From: Lotus japonicus
Taxonomy: Eukaryota; Streptophyta; Magnoliopsida; Fabales; Fabaceae
Length of the DNA stretch: 64,000 bases
Direction of reading: 5' to 3'
NCBI RefSeq assembly: GCF_012489685.1
Contig: NC_080046.1
Location: 61,680,195 to 61,744,194 of the forward strand
The notes under the pieces were generated by a model that saw only the letters and a program-made list of their open reading frames with translations, was not told where the DNA came from and did no database searches. Made by a program: the position numbers and the translations under genes. Positions 34,538 through 45,261 of the stretch are shown in pieces; position 1 is the first letter of the stretch, and each line of letters begins with the position of its first letter.

Positions 34538-35569
34538 TCTCCTATGAAAAGCAAACAAATTTAACATCAAATTACAACTTGAACAACTTTAACAGTTACA
34601 ACTTGTACAAACATCTCTCATATAGCAACAAACATCTCTCATATAGAAACAAACATCTCTCATATAGCATCAACACCCTTTCTAATTTGTCAATCTAGAT
34701 AACTAAAATGCAACATTAAGGAAGTTCCCTAGTTCTAATAAGCCGATACCATCAACACCCTTTCCCAGTGTCATGACACTAAAATATTTGAAAATTTGTA
34801 CAAAATATTCAGCCCAATAGATGGAGGAAAACTAAAAAAAACTGGCTTAAAAAAACTGCCTTAAACTGCCTTAAACTGGTTTAGAATCGGGAAATGTTTT
34901 CCCATTACAGAATCGGAAAAACATTTTCCATTACAGAATCGGAAAATGTTTTTCCGATTTTACAGTAACCCAGAAACCAGAACTGGAAACGACCCACTCG
35001 TGCCCATGACCGTTTCATGCCATTTCAGTCAATAAAACCTACCTCTAATCAATAATCAACTACCCTAGTGTTCAACATTCACCTAATAATCCATCAACTA
35101 CCTCTAATCATCAATCAATGTGAGAGAATCAATAAAAATGGAACTTACCTTTTGAATGTAATGGAATGGGAGTTCCGGAGCTTTGAGGAAGCTTTGATGA
35201 TGATGGGACCGAACGCAAGTTTGGGAGAGATTTGAAGAGGGAGTGATTTGGGGAGGGAAATGGGTTTTGAAAATTATGTTTCAAAACCTATCTGATGCTG
35301 TTATATCAATACGAATCGGTAAATGATAAACCGATACGTATCGGAAAATCATTTACCGATATTAATCCTGAGGGTTTCCGGTAATTTCCCCACTTTAAGT
35401 GGGGCGGGAAGCCTAAGGGCTGGGGTGTTAAACCCAATTCCCTTCTGAAGATGCTCAACTCACTGATTGCTAATAACTATTTACAACAGTGAAATGAAGC
35501 AATCAATCCAGACCAGACCCATATAACTCCTAAAAGCTCATTGAATATACTACAAAAATGAGTGCTTGG

Positions 35570-35875
35570 CTAGGATTGCTCTTTCCAATTAAGAAGCATA
35601 GAGATACACATCCTCATTATATAGAACTTCGCCCTTTGTTGCCTCACGAATCTTCTCCACTTGGCAAATCTTCCACCATTGTTTCCCATCTCTAAGTACT
35701 GCATGAACAATTGAACATGCTGCTCCAACTCACTACCCAAAACACACAATTTATTGAAGAAAAAATCTGATCTGGCAGCAGGAGACAACACGCTTATTCG
35801 ATTCACGTTCGGAATTCCAATTTGCAATGCTTCATCCAATGCCAAGGCTCCACTTGTATATGAATTGGACGTCAT
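35570..35875 (-). CDS. DVL/ROTUNDIFOLIA-like small polypeptide
   Basis: The ORF is up to 101 aa. Its C-terminal ~30 residues (WRRFVRQQRAKFYIMRMC, then ISMLLNWKEQS) match the RTF/DVL domain pattern R-x(n)-QRA-x-x-YI-x-x-x-C-x-x-ML-x-x-W. DVL/RTFL peptides are plasma-membrane-associated regulators of cell proliferation and organ shape (family knowledge). The start is uncertain. Internal ATGs at 35704 (MQYLEMGNN) and 35689 (MGNNGGRF) would give products of 44 or 39 aa, within the usual DVL size range, whereas the N-terminal 60 residues of the long ORF match nothing I know. It lies 120 bp from the Mutator-like element, with its 5' side facing the SERINC gene. Confidence 0.5.
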   Translation of the reverse strand: MTSNSYTSGALALDEALQIGIPNVNRISVLSPAARSDFFFNKLCVLGSELEQHVQLFMQYLEMGNNGGRFAKWRRFVRQQRAKFYIMRMCISMLLNWKEQS

Positions 35876-38007
35876 GCACGTGCTCTCATTCCAAATTCAG
35901 CTGAATTGAATTAGTTGCTAGTTAAATCATGTCGGGCAAAAGTGTGATTAGTAAGTATAAAATCTCCACCCTTATCTTAAACAGTGGCTAATCTCACATC
36001 ATTGAATTCAGATACTCTACTGTAGTAAAATGATAAATGTATAAATTTTTTGACTAATTTAACATTTTATGAATGATATAAACCACTTAATATAAGAATT
36101 AAGGATCACGAATTTACAGCAGAGAGCTGTAGAGAATATGACTGTAAAAGATCAAAGTGTGGGCTCTCGCCTATCCTATCATTAATCCCATCAAACCTTA
36201 GGGGCCTCTTGAGCTTCAACAGTTGAAATGAGAGACATGGGTGGGAGCTTGTCTTTTTCCTTAGTTTGAGGATGATTCCAACACACTAAACCAGAACTTC
36301 ACGTGAGATCGTACATCATTCAACCTTTAGCATGTGATTATGAGCATGTCAAATAATGTCTCACTCTTGTTGAAAAGATTGGCTCCCTTACCTTATCATA
36401 AAGGAAAAGTATCAAAGATAAGATTTTTTGTGGGACTGTGAGGTTGATCAACTCTGAATCCAGCTATAATGGGTCCTGGTTGAATAGGCATGGTGAAATT
36501 TAAGCCACAGAGGGAATGGCCTAGCTACAATGCTACACCAATGAAGGTAACACACTTAGAAGAATAAATATCAACCTTGGGGGACATGTTCTTTCAAAAG
36601 TTGGAATTTTGTGCTGTGTTTGAATGATTTGAAATGATAGAAATGAAAGCTCCGAGCTGGTGGCAAGTCTTGCTTTGGCTTTCATCGGTTGCCTTATTGT
36701 TCAAAGCAATAATGAGTGAATTAGTCATATATAGGATCTGTGTGGTTCAGGATGTGACAAACTAAAACTACACATAAGCAGTGTGTCATTAGCATCATGA
36801 AAATTAGTTTTGATCATTGGTCAGGAAAAGACAGTGGAAGGGTATCAGAGAAAGAGAGAGGAAGATACGTTGGTCTATATCTAGCTGATAGTTACTCTCA
36901 GGGGTCCCTCTGAATGTGGAATATGTAAAAAGGGTTTGATTATCCTTTTGCATCAGGGCAAACATCTTACACAACACACTTTAAGATAAATAATATGAAA
37001 CTCTTTTTTTACAGGAAGTGAATAAATTCTTCTTATAAATTGAGATGAAAGTCGTGTTATACTAAACTGAATTGATTTACTTAAGTGTAATCGAGTCCTA
37101 TTATTAATAGCATGTTGGGATCAACTAATTTTTTCTCAGAATTTATTCTCACTTAAAAGTTACTCAAAGAAGTTTGCTATCATAATTGATTTTAACATGA
37201 AGATCAATCATAAAGAATTTCCAAATATGCTATACATTGCTTTGGTTAGGGTTAATAACAAAGCTACATCACTGCCATGAGTCTGACAGATCTAGGGAGT
37301 GTTTTTTCACAGATTGGCAGAGGAATTAAATATGTCTATGTATTGTAGTGTGCTCTATCACCTGGATATGTTGATAGGTAGTAGATCGGATATGAGGCTC
37401 CACAATCACCACAAGAGGAAGCAATTGTGGCTGGTCAGAAAAAGAAAATTGATATGTCGGTCATTATATTGATATCTTCAAGTTTTCTACCTTGTAATTC
37501 ATGTGACTAAAGACAGGGTTCTCTTGTTCTCTATGGCATTCACGTCCTGTGCAGACTAATCAAAAAAAAAAAATGTATCCATAAAATTCAAATCTTATTT
37601 AAAGAGAATCAATGATATACATATAAATCAACCACTCGTTAGTAAGGGGAGTGAGTTAGATGTCCACACTTTCTACCAATAAATTTTCTTTATACACATC
37701 ACCTATTTAAACTATATATTTAAAAAACTCAGTTATCTACTGTCGAGCTGTTGCTAATCCTGTTTAAGAGAGAAAGTTATAATATTATCTTTCCCCAACT
37801 GATTTCATATGAGGACCCACAACATAAGATTTTTTTTTTAAAATAAACCATAAGATAACTAGATAAGAATCAAAGTGATTTCTTAAACGACCAAAACAAG
37901 TTTCAAACGACACATATCGAAGCCATGTTTGTTCCTCTAAACTAAACACAAACGTGTTGAAATTCCAGTGTGAGTGACGCGAGAGAGAGTATCAGAATCA
38001 ATCAACC
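35876..38007. other. Shared upstream region of the DVL-like (-) and SERINC (+) genes
   Basis: 2.1 kb with no coding signal. The two flanking genes diverge from it, so it should hold both promoters. The last ~40 bases before the SERINC ATG (GTGAGTGACGCGAGAGAGAG) look like a plant leader. No named repeat recognised. Confidence 0.45.
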
Positions 38008-41000
38008 ATGTCGTGTTGTTTATCTTGCTGCGCATCTCTAACCTGTGGTCTCTGCTCCTCCGTGGCATCTGGTATCTCCCAAAAATCTGCCAGGATCGGT
38101 TACTGTTTTCTCTTCGGCGCTTCCCTCGTCGTTTCTTGGATTTTCAGAGAAATTGGAGCACCCCTTTTGGAGAAAATACCATGTAACTTATATTCATTCA
38201 CTAAAGATTTCAGCTTTCATTCTAATTTTTCATTAACCTTCATGAATCATGATCGATCAAATATGATAATTAGGGTTCTGGTTTTTCAGAAATGAACTAC
38301 ATTTAGCTGAGCTTCATTTTTCACTTGTCTAGATTTATAATTCAAGTAATTAGAGAAAAAAGATTGGAATTTTGGTTAAATGGAAACACTTAGAAAGAAA
38401 TGGATTATTTAGTATTTTCACTAATTTGATTGAGTTTTGGACAAACTTTTTTTTTATTACTATAAGCTGTTTTGAACCCTCTTAAAGAAGGTAATCCAAA
38501 CACACACTGCTTAATCTTTCTGTTTGAATGCAAAATATTGATGTATTAGTTTCAGGATACTTTCATGTTCTGGTGCTGGGCTTACCTAAAAAAAAAAAAT
38601 GTTCTGGTGCTGGAACTTGTGTCAGTAAAGCTCATTGAATTAATATTTTTATTGTAAATGGTTTTTTTCTGTGCTGGGATTTGAACATTTCCCTCTTATA
38701 TGTGGTATATAAATTCAAACTTACAGGGATAGATTCATCTGATACTCACACAAAGGAATGGTATCAAGTGCAAGCAGTTCTTCGTGTGAGTTTGGGGAAT
38801 TTCTTGTTCTTTGGCATTTTAGCTCTTATAATGATTGGTGTGAAGGACCAGAATGATAGGCGTGATTCATGGCACCATGGTGGATGGACTGTAAAACTGG
38901 TGATCTGGCTTTTGCTGCTTGTCCTCTCGTTCTTTCTTCCTGATGTCATAATACTAGTATATGGTATGTTTTGTAATCCTTAATTTGTTGCTTTTGATTC
39001 TTTGTGGCATTGATGGTTGGCATGTGCGTATTTATAAATGTTTTGCAGGATTCATATCAAAATTTGGGGCTGGATTGTTTTTATTGGTTCAGGTGATAAT
39101 TTTACTTGACTGCACGCACGCTTGGAATGATGCATGGGTTGAGAAAGATGAACAGAAATGGTATGTTGAATTTTCTTTTATACTCCTATAATTTTTTTTT
39201 TTCCTGTGGTTCTCTATTTGCCATTGTGATCCTAAATTTTTTGCATGTTTAGGTATGTTGCTTTACTTGCTGTATCTGTCGGATGCTACATTGGAGCATA
39301 TGCATTGTCGGGAATTCTTTTTATTTGGTTCAACCCTGCTGGATATGATTGTAGCATCAATGTCTTCTTCCTCGTCATGACTATGATTCTTGGTTTTCTA
39401 CTTGCAATTATTGCTTTACATCCTCGGGTAATGAATAGAAATGTTTTTAAGCAATTGAAGCTATTGCCTTTTGTGCTTTTGTACGATATGAATTGCATGA
39501 TGATGTGAGAACTGAGAACATCTGAAGTTTATGGAGTTTCTAATAACTGTTGAGTTGAGATGCCTCACACTAACTAGAGATATGGCCAAAGTAATTCTTA
39601 TAAAGGGTAGAGCAACCCTCACCCCTAAGCTAGCTTTTGGGGTAGAGATAGACCTAACCCAAATTCTAAAAATAACATATTCTTTTTGTATGTTTAATAA
39701 GGTTAGGCAAGATGTAATGTAACCACTTTCACTGTCTCATTTATTTTATTTATTATTGAAAAATTGAATAATAATTGTAATGCAAAAACAGGTGAATGGA
39801 AGCTTGTTGCCTGCAGCTGTGATTTCCCTTTACTGTGCTTACTTGTGTTACACTGGTCTTTCTAGTGAGCCTCGAAACTATGAGTGCAATGGTCTAAACA
39901 AGTCTAAAGCAGTCACCACAAGTACGCTTGTTCTTGGCATGGTAACAACGGTGCTATCGGTGTTGTATTCTGCTCTTCGTGCAGGGTCTTCGACCACATT
40001 CTTATCACCACCTTCTTCACCGAGATCAGGTAATAAAAGAATGAATCTTTATGATTTGTGATCTTAGGATATGTGTATTGGTATTTTAGATTAATTTCTT
40101 CTACTCCTCTTTTAGACACCGTACTGGACTGGAAAAGCTGGGAATCAGTCCTTCGCTGGTCCAATCTGTCAAGAATAATTGGCTTGATGCCTTCTCTGAT
40201 TCTATTCTCTTCTATATATAATACAATTACATTTACAAGCAATAATGACTAATTAACCCTAATTCCTAATTTGCACAACCTAAATTAGGAAGTCTAATTC
40301 TGTACATTCAAATAGGAATATTCTTGATTCTATTTCCTAATTTCTCAAACATAAAATAGGAAACAATCATTAATTGCAGATATCCTCATTGACATCCCCC
40401 CTCAAATTGATGCGGTTTGTCAAGAAGCATCAATTTGCTAAGAAGAAACTGGTGACGGGCACGAGGAACCGCTTTAGTGAAGATATCTGCAAGCTGAAGC
40501 TGCGAGGAGACATGAGGAAGAGAGATAACATGATCATCAAGAGCCTCACGAATGGAGTGACAATCCACTTCAATATGCTTAGTGCGCTCATGAAAAACTG
40601 GATTAGTAGCAATCTGAATAGCGCTTGTGTTGTCAGCATGGAGAGGCGTAGCATTGATTTGAGGGAATCCGAGTTCAGCCAATAAACCACGAAGCCAAGT
40701 TATTTCAGAGCAAGCAGTGGACATAGCTCGATATTCAGACTCAGTGGATGACTTGGAAACGCGGGCTTGCTTTTTGCTCTTCCAAGAAATTAAGGCCGGA
40801 CCAAGGAACATGCACCAACCGGACACCGACCTTCGTGTATCAGCACAACCTGCCCAATCAGCATCACTATAGGCAAGCAAAGTAAGAGATGTACTGGCCG
40901 GAAAAAATAATCCTCGATAAGACGTTCCTTTCAAATAGCGAATGATGCGACGAACAGCAGCCAAGTGAAGATGACGAGGAGTGTGCATGAATTGACTAAC

Positions 41001-42930
41001 TTGTTGTACGGCAAAGGAAATATCTGGACGTGTAATAGTCAAATAGTTAAGACTTCCCACCAATTGACGATACAATAAAGGATCAGGCAAAAGATCACCC
41101 TCATCACGATGATATTTGACATTAACTTCAAGAGGAGTATCCACAGGGACAGCAGATTGAAGACCAGCCAAAGAAACTAAGTCCTCAGTATACTTGTGCT
41201 GATTGAGAAAAATACCTTTGGAGTCAGAATGAACCTCAAGCCCCAAGAAATAGTGAAGATACCCAAGATCCTTCATGTGAAAGGAAGCTTGAAGCTGCTG
41301 TTTAAGTAGTTGTATGGACGCTTGATCAGAGCCAGTAATGATCATGTCATCAACATAAATGAGAAGAAGAACAATACCAGCGGACGTGTGATGAATGAAT
41401 AAGGAGGAATCATATTGGCTCTGAGAAAAAGAGAATCCAAGAAGGGTAGACCGAAATTTCTCAAACCATGCCCGAGGAGCCTGCCGCAAGCCATATAAAG
41501 AACGCTTGAGTTTGCACACGCCTTCAGAGGAAGAAAACAAGCCTGGAGGAGGTTTCATAAAAATATCTTCTGCTAAATCACCATGAAGAAATGCATTCTT
41601 CACATCCATTTGATATAGGGACCAACCTTTAGAGGCAGCAATAGAAAGGATTGTGCGGACAGTGGTCATCTTTGCCACAGGTGCAAAGGTCTCATCATAA
41701 TCCACCCCGTATTCTTGTTTGTTACCCAAAGCAACCAACCGGGCCTTATAACGATTGAGAGAACCATCAGAATTTAACTTCACAGAGTACACCCATTTGC
41801 AACCAATAGGTTTAACACCAAGAGGGCAAGGGACTATGTCCCAAGTGAAATTCTCCTGAAGTGCTTGTAGCTCATCTTGCATGGCCTTTACCCAACGCAT
41901 GTCCTTAACAGCCTGCGAATAACATGTGGGAATAGGTATACTAGATAAAGTAGCAGTAAGAGAAGTAGGCTCCCATCCATACCTATCAGGTGTTCGATGC
42001 AGGCGAGTGGATCGACGCAGGGTAACTGGTGCTGATTCAGGCGGAGGATCAGCATCGGGAGCCTACAAAAATCAGTTTTCTGAAAACTATTGAAATAAAA
42101 CCAGAAGATGGTTCATAGGGTTAAATTGGTCCTCTTTTGTTCTTAAAAGTTGAAAGTAAATAAATAGAATAATTTTTTTAGTTTTCCTACATTGATTATG
42201 CCTTTCCAATTTATAACTAAAACTCGGTCATTCTCCTTCTAATTAGTCCAACGTGTGATAAATTGGACCCTGTAATGCAATAGGAGCTGGGCTTTTTTAT
42301 AATGATAAGCATCCCATTATTCAATTGGGATTAGTATAGGATGATAATTTTTACCTTTCTCCTTTTACTTATTCAATGTGGAATTAGTATAGATTAAAAA
42401 TTAATTGTAGCATCAGTACAATAATTTTTGTTCATACTTGTGCATGTGATAAAAGGTGAAAAGTGGAACTAAGAACAGAAAACAGATTAGCCAACCAAAC
42501 AGGCTTTTGTGCTTCTCACTTGAAGCACCTGCCAGTGTTGTTTTACAAGAATGGATTCTCCAAATTTAGTCCTGCATATTTTAAATAGTTCACATCTCAT
42601 ATTAAGATATGAAAGTGTTTTGAATATGTTCATTCAACAGGGAGCAAACCTCTTCTTGAAGAAGTAGAAGAAGGAAAGACAAAAAAGGAGGAGAAGGAAG
42701 CAAAGCCAGTTAGTTATTCCTATTCATTTTTCCACCTGATATTTGCCCTGGCTAGCATGTATTCTGCTATGCTTCTTTCTGGATGGACCAGCACATCTGA
42801 TAGCTCAGATCTGATAGATGTTGGTTGGACTTCAGTGTGGGTTCGGATCGGCACCGAGTGGGTCACTGCTGGATTGTATGCCTGGACTCTTCTGGCTCCT
42901 GTGTTTCTTCCTGATCGTGAATTTGCCTAG
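38008..42930 (+). CDS. SERINC/TMS1-family membrane protein, 6 exons
   Basis: Exons: 38008-38182, 38727-38963, 39049-39160, 39253-39427, 39792-40029 and 42641-42930. The total is 1227 nt (408 aa), with all introns GT-AG and in phase. It has about ten hydrophobic segments. The N-terminus MSCCLSCCASLTCG is Cys-rich. Family-typical phrases include GIDSS-type loop text (WIDSSDTHTKEWYQVQAVLR), VKDQNDRRDSWHHGGW, LLDCTHAWNDAWV and the C-terminal SDLIDVGWTSVWVRIGTEW and FLPDREFA end. SERINC proteins sit in endomembranes and plasma membrane and are implicated in lipid handling; plant roles are poorly known. The last intron is 2.6 kb because an antisense copia fragment sits in it. The reading frame is intact across this intron if it is spliced normally. 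Confidence 0.93.
40120..42063 (-). mobile_element. 5'-truncated copia retrotransposon in SERINC intron 5, antisense
   Basis: On the minus strand the element retains the end of the integrase-RT linker, RT, RNase H, a polypurine tract (GAGGGGGGA, ending at 40395) and a 3' LTR. The LTR starts TGTCAATGAGGATATCTGC at 40394 and runs to about 40120. Gag, protease, integrase and 5' LTR are missing, as coding similarity stops near 42063. The left edge is approximate because no second LTR or target duplication is available. Confidence 0.8.
40386..41900 (-). CDS. Copia reverse transcriptase-RNase H ORF (504 aa, partial polyprotein)
   Basis: It opens MRWVKAMQDELQALQEN, the usual start of the copia RT domain, although the polyprotein frame continues upstream (STRLHRTPDRYG-type text near 42000). 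RT motifs are in order: CKWVYSVKLNSDGS, ARLVALGNKQEYGVDYDETF, MDVKNAFLHGDL and the catalytic LLIYVDDMIITGSD. RNase H follows (YSDADWAGCADTRRSVSG; SSTESEYRAMSTA; LHADNTSAIQIA), ending FEGGCQ inside the polypurine tract. There are no internal stops. The truncated element is not itself autonomous. Confidence 0.9.
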   Translation of the reverse strand: MRWVKAMQDELQALQENFTWDIVPCPLGVKPIGCKWVYSVKLNSDGSLNRYKARLVALGNKQEYGVDYDETFAPVAKMTTVRTILSIAASKGWSLYQMDVKNAFLHGDLAEDIFMKPPPGLFSSSEGVCKLKRSLYGLRQAPRAWFEKFRSTLLGFSFSQSQYDSSLFIHHTSAGIVLLLIYVDDMIITGSDQASIQLLKQQLQASFHMKDLGYLHYFLGLEVHSDSKGIFLNQHKYTEDLVSLAGLQSAVPVDTPLEVNVKYHRDEGDLLPDPLLYRQLVGSLNYLTITRPDISFAVQQVSQFMHTPRHLHLAAVRRIIRYLKGTSYRGLFFPASTSLTLLAYSDADWAGCADTRRSVSGWCMFLGPALISWKSKKQARVSKSSTESEYRAMSTACSEITWLRGLLAELGFPQINATPLHADNTSAIQIATNPVFHERTKHIEVDCHSIREALDDHVISLPHVSSQLQLADIFTKAVPRARHQFLLSKLMLLDKPHQFEGGCQ

Positions 42931-45261
42931 TTCCTCTTGTCTATAAATTACTATTTATATAGCAATCTTGTTAGGTGTTTGGTATTGTTATTGTAAGTAA
43001 TCACCCTTGATGCCTACATATAGAATGTTGTGTGTTCCACTGCTTAATGTTTTTGTGTAGATTCACTCTTCATGTAATATGTAAAACATTTTCCATCTAC
43101 TATAGTGAATAACTCAAATTTGCTTTGAGTTTAGGAACTGCTATTATAGTACATAATGAAAAGTCAGGATATCACTGCAGTTATTTTTCATTGATTTTAT
43201 TGAGATGAATTTCTTTGTGCAATTGTACTTGCTGTTGAATCTAAATCCGTGTACATGAAGTTCAGTTTTAGGGCATGTCTGAAAATCCTTTTAAAGTTGA
43301 TTTTTAAGCTAAAATTTATTCTAGTGGAGAGAAGTTTCAGCTTTCTGAGTGTTAAAATTGATTTTGTAGTTTCTGAGTGTTAAAAGTGATTTTGAGGAAA
43401 AATAAGCTGATTTAAAGATACTATTTGATTTTGTTTGAGCTTACTTTTGGACTTTTTGACTATTCCATTTCACAATGAAGTGGAGCATATGCTTCATTGC
43501 AGATTTCGTGGATTTAAATTAAAGTTCACTGACAAGAATAAAGTTCATTATGTTTCATGTTAAGGCAAACCCGTGTTTCATTTGATTTCCTGGCCGACAG
43601 TTCTGTGGATCCCAACTTCAAAATGACGGCACTCACACTACCTTCCAAGTTCCAGCTGCTTAAGTCATGCCCACGGTCTGAACTCTTTAGTGGTTTCTTC
43701 CTGTCCTTACACATCATTCATTATGGAGGAGATTAAGTGGAAAACCTTATAGAATCCTCTTTCCTTTTAATTTAAGAAATTCAAAAATAAAAATAAGGAT
43801 GCGAACATGTATTTTTCTTTTTTACGATAACACTCAAATGCATTAATTAGAAGAATCAGATAACAAGAGAAGAACAAGTCTCTTCGACACGTTCTTAACT
43901 CAAATATGGTCAGAATACATAAAACATGACTCAAGGTCAGCGGTCACATTGTCGTCCTGCCCAGCAAACGACAACCGAAAAGAAGGAAACATGAAAGGCA
44001 AAGCAAAAAATTCCTGAACAAGGGAGTCAAAATAAGAAACAACAACATTCTTCTTCTGCCAAAGCTCTAAAAGGTTAAAGCAGCCCGTGTGCAAGAATGT
44101 CAATATGTATGAATCTTATAACAAACTGAAAAATTATAAAAATGGTCGGTTGAAAGTCAAACTTTATTACATGTGTTTATGATCAAGTCATAGTTGCGAA
44201 AAGCCTTAAAGAACTGAGTAGTTAAGAACGTATTTTAAACAATTTTATCTCAACAATAGCCGATTGAAAACAAATATTTATCTTGAATTGTTTGCATTGC
44301 ATCTCAAAATAATTGTTTCACTCAAAATGCTCCATGACATAAACTTGTCAAACTTGATATTGCATTGAATTACATGTCAAGTTGAGGACTCCTACTCTAG
44401 TTGACCAAAATGGCCACAAGGCCTGATATCATCTTGGACAATCAAGAGACCTCACAATCAAGTGAAAGTCATGATGTCGACCAGCTCCTACTCATTTGAT
44501 ATATCGTTGCTCTTCTAAAAATTTGAGTTTTTCTCTCTTTACTCATACGTTGACTTATTATCTTCTTCGTGGTTCCTAAACCGCTCCACTGTATAAAAGA
44601 TTCACTCAGAAACGTGCACCACCACTGAAATTTGAGAGAATCCTTCACCTTGGATTTACAAAGAACATGTAATGTTATTGAAGATGGAGGATCGATGGAT
44701 ATTTTTTAGTACAAGAGGATAAAAAAAATGAAAAACACAAACATAAAACACCAGAGATGGGGACCTTGATTGTGAAATAAAATAACATTTTGCTATAAAA
44801 ATAGTTCTCAGAGAAAATAGTAAATAGCTTTAAATACAATCAATGAAGGTGATGTTATGTATTCTTGTCCGCTATTGTAGAAAAGTGCAAACTGACGTAC
44901 ATACTCCTACTTAATAAATGTGTTGCTGATTTAAGCACAATATGTAAATGAATGAAAGTAAAAAATAATTTCATGTAACAAAAAAAATTCACACGATTGA
45001 TTCTCATTCTCAACTCATACGTCTTTAGCTCCTACCACATGACACATGAGTTATCCTTCGGAGACATTGTGATGAATATTTTAAGGGAAAAAATCACATT
45101 TTACTTTAAAAAAATTGGTATATTAGATGATCCAAAATTGGAAGTGAGACATTATTTGATTATTGATTGAGAATTAGCATAACTTAGTAAGTAAATTTGA
45201 TTAGTTTTGTTTAATTAATGGGGAAGAAGGTGAAGAAAGAAAGAAAACACCTTTGTTTAAC
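42931..45261. other. 3' UTR of SERINC and intergenic sequence, no gene
   Basis: No exon-like segment recognised. 43275-43450 holds two copies of TTTCTGAGTGTTAAAA(T/G)TGATTTT, possibly a decayed MITE. The 60-70-codon minus ORFs at 43526 and 43900 have no recognisable domain. Confidence 0.45.

Larger units (their letters stand above)
33117..35442. mobile_element. Mutator-like element with PMD (MAIN-LIKE) gene remnant (2.3 kb)
   Basis: Bounded by the perfect 9-bp duplication TTCTGAAGA (33108-33116 and 35443-35451). The left end GGGATTTGGGTTTGGCACCC is matched by the reverse complement of the right end, GGGAATTGGGTTTAACACCC. The inverted repeats continue for about 40 bp (AGGCT-CGCCCCA). The subterminal regions carry many copies of a palindromic word of the type ATCGGTAAATGATTTACCGA (33188, 33219, 33330, 33705, 33750, 35317 and variants at 34890-34960). 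Two converging gene pieces are inside: a + strand exon (33816-33956) and a - strand truncated PMD-type ORF (34010-34537). The catalytic transposase region is absent, so it is a deletion derivative. Confidence 0.85.

Noticed and set aside
35876..38007. microRNA precursor in the long intergenic region
   Set aside because: I looked for conserved plant miRNA sequences that I remember and for obvious long hairpins and found none that matched; a folding program was not available.
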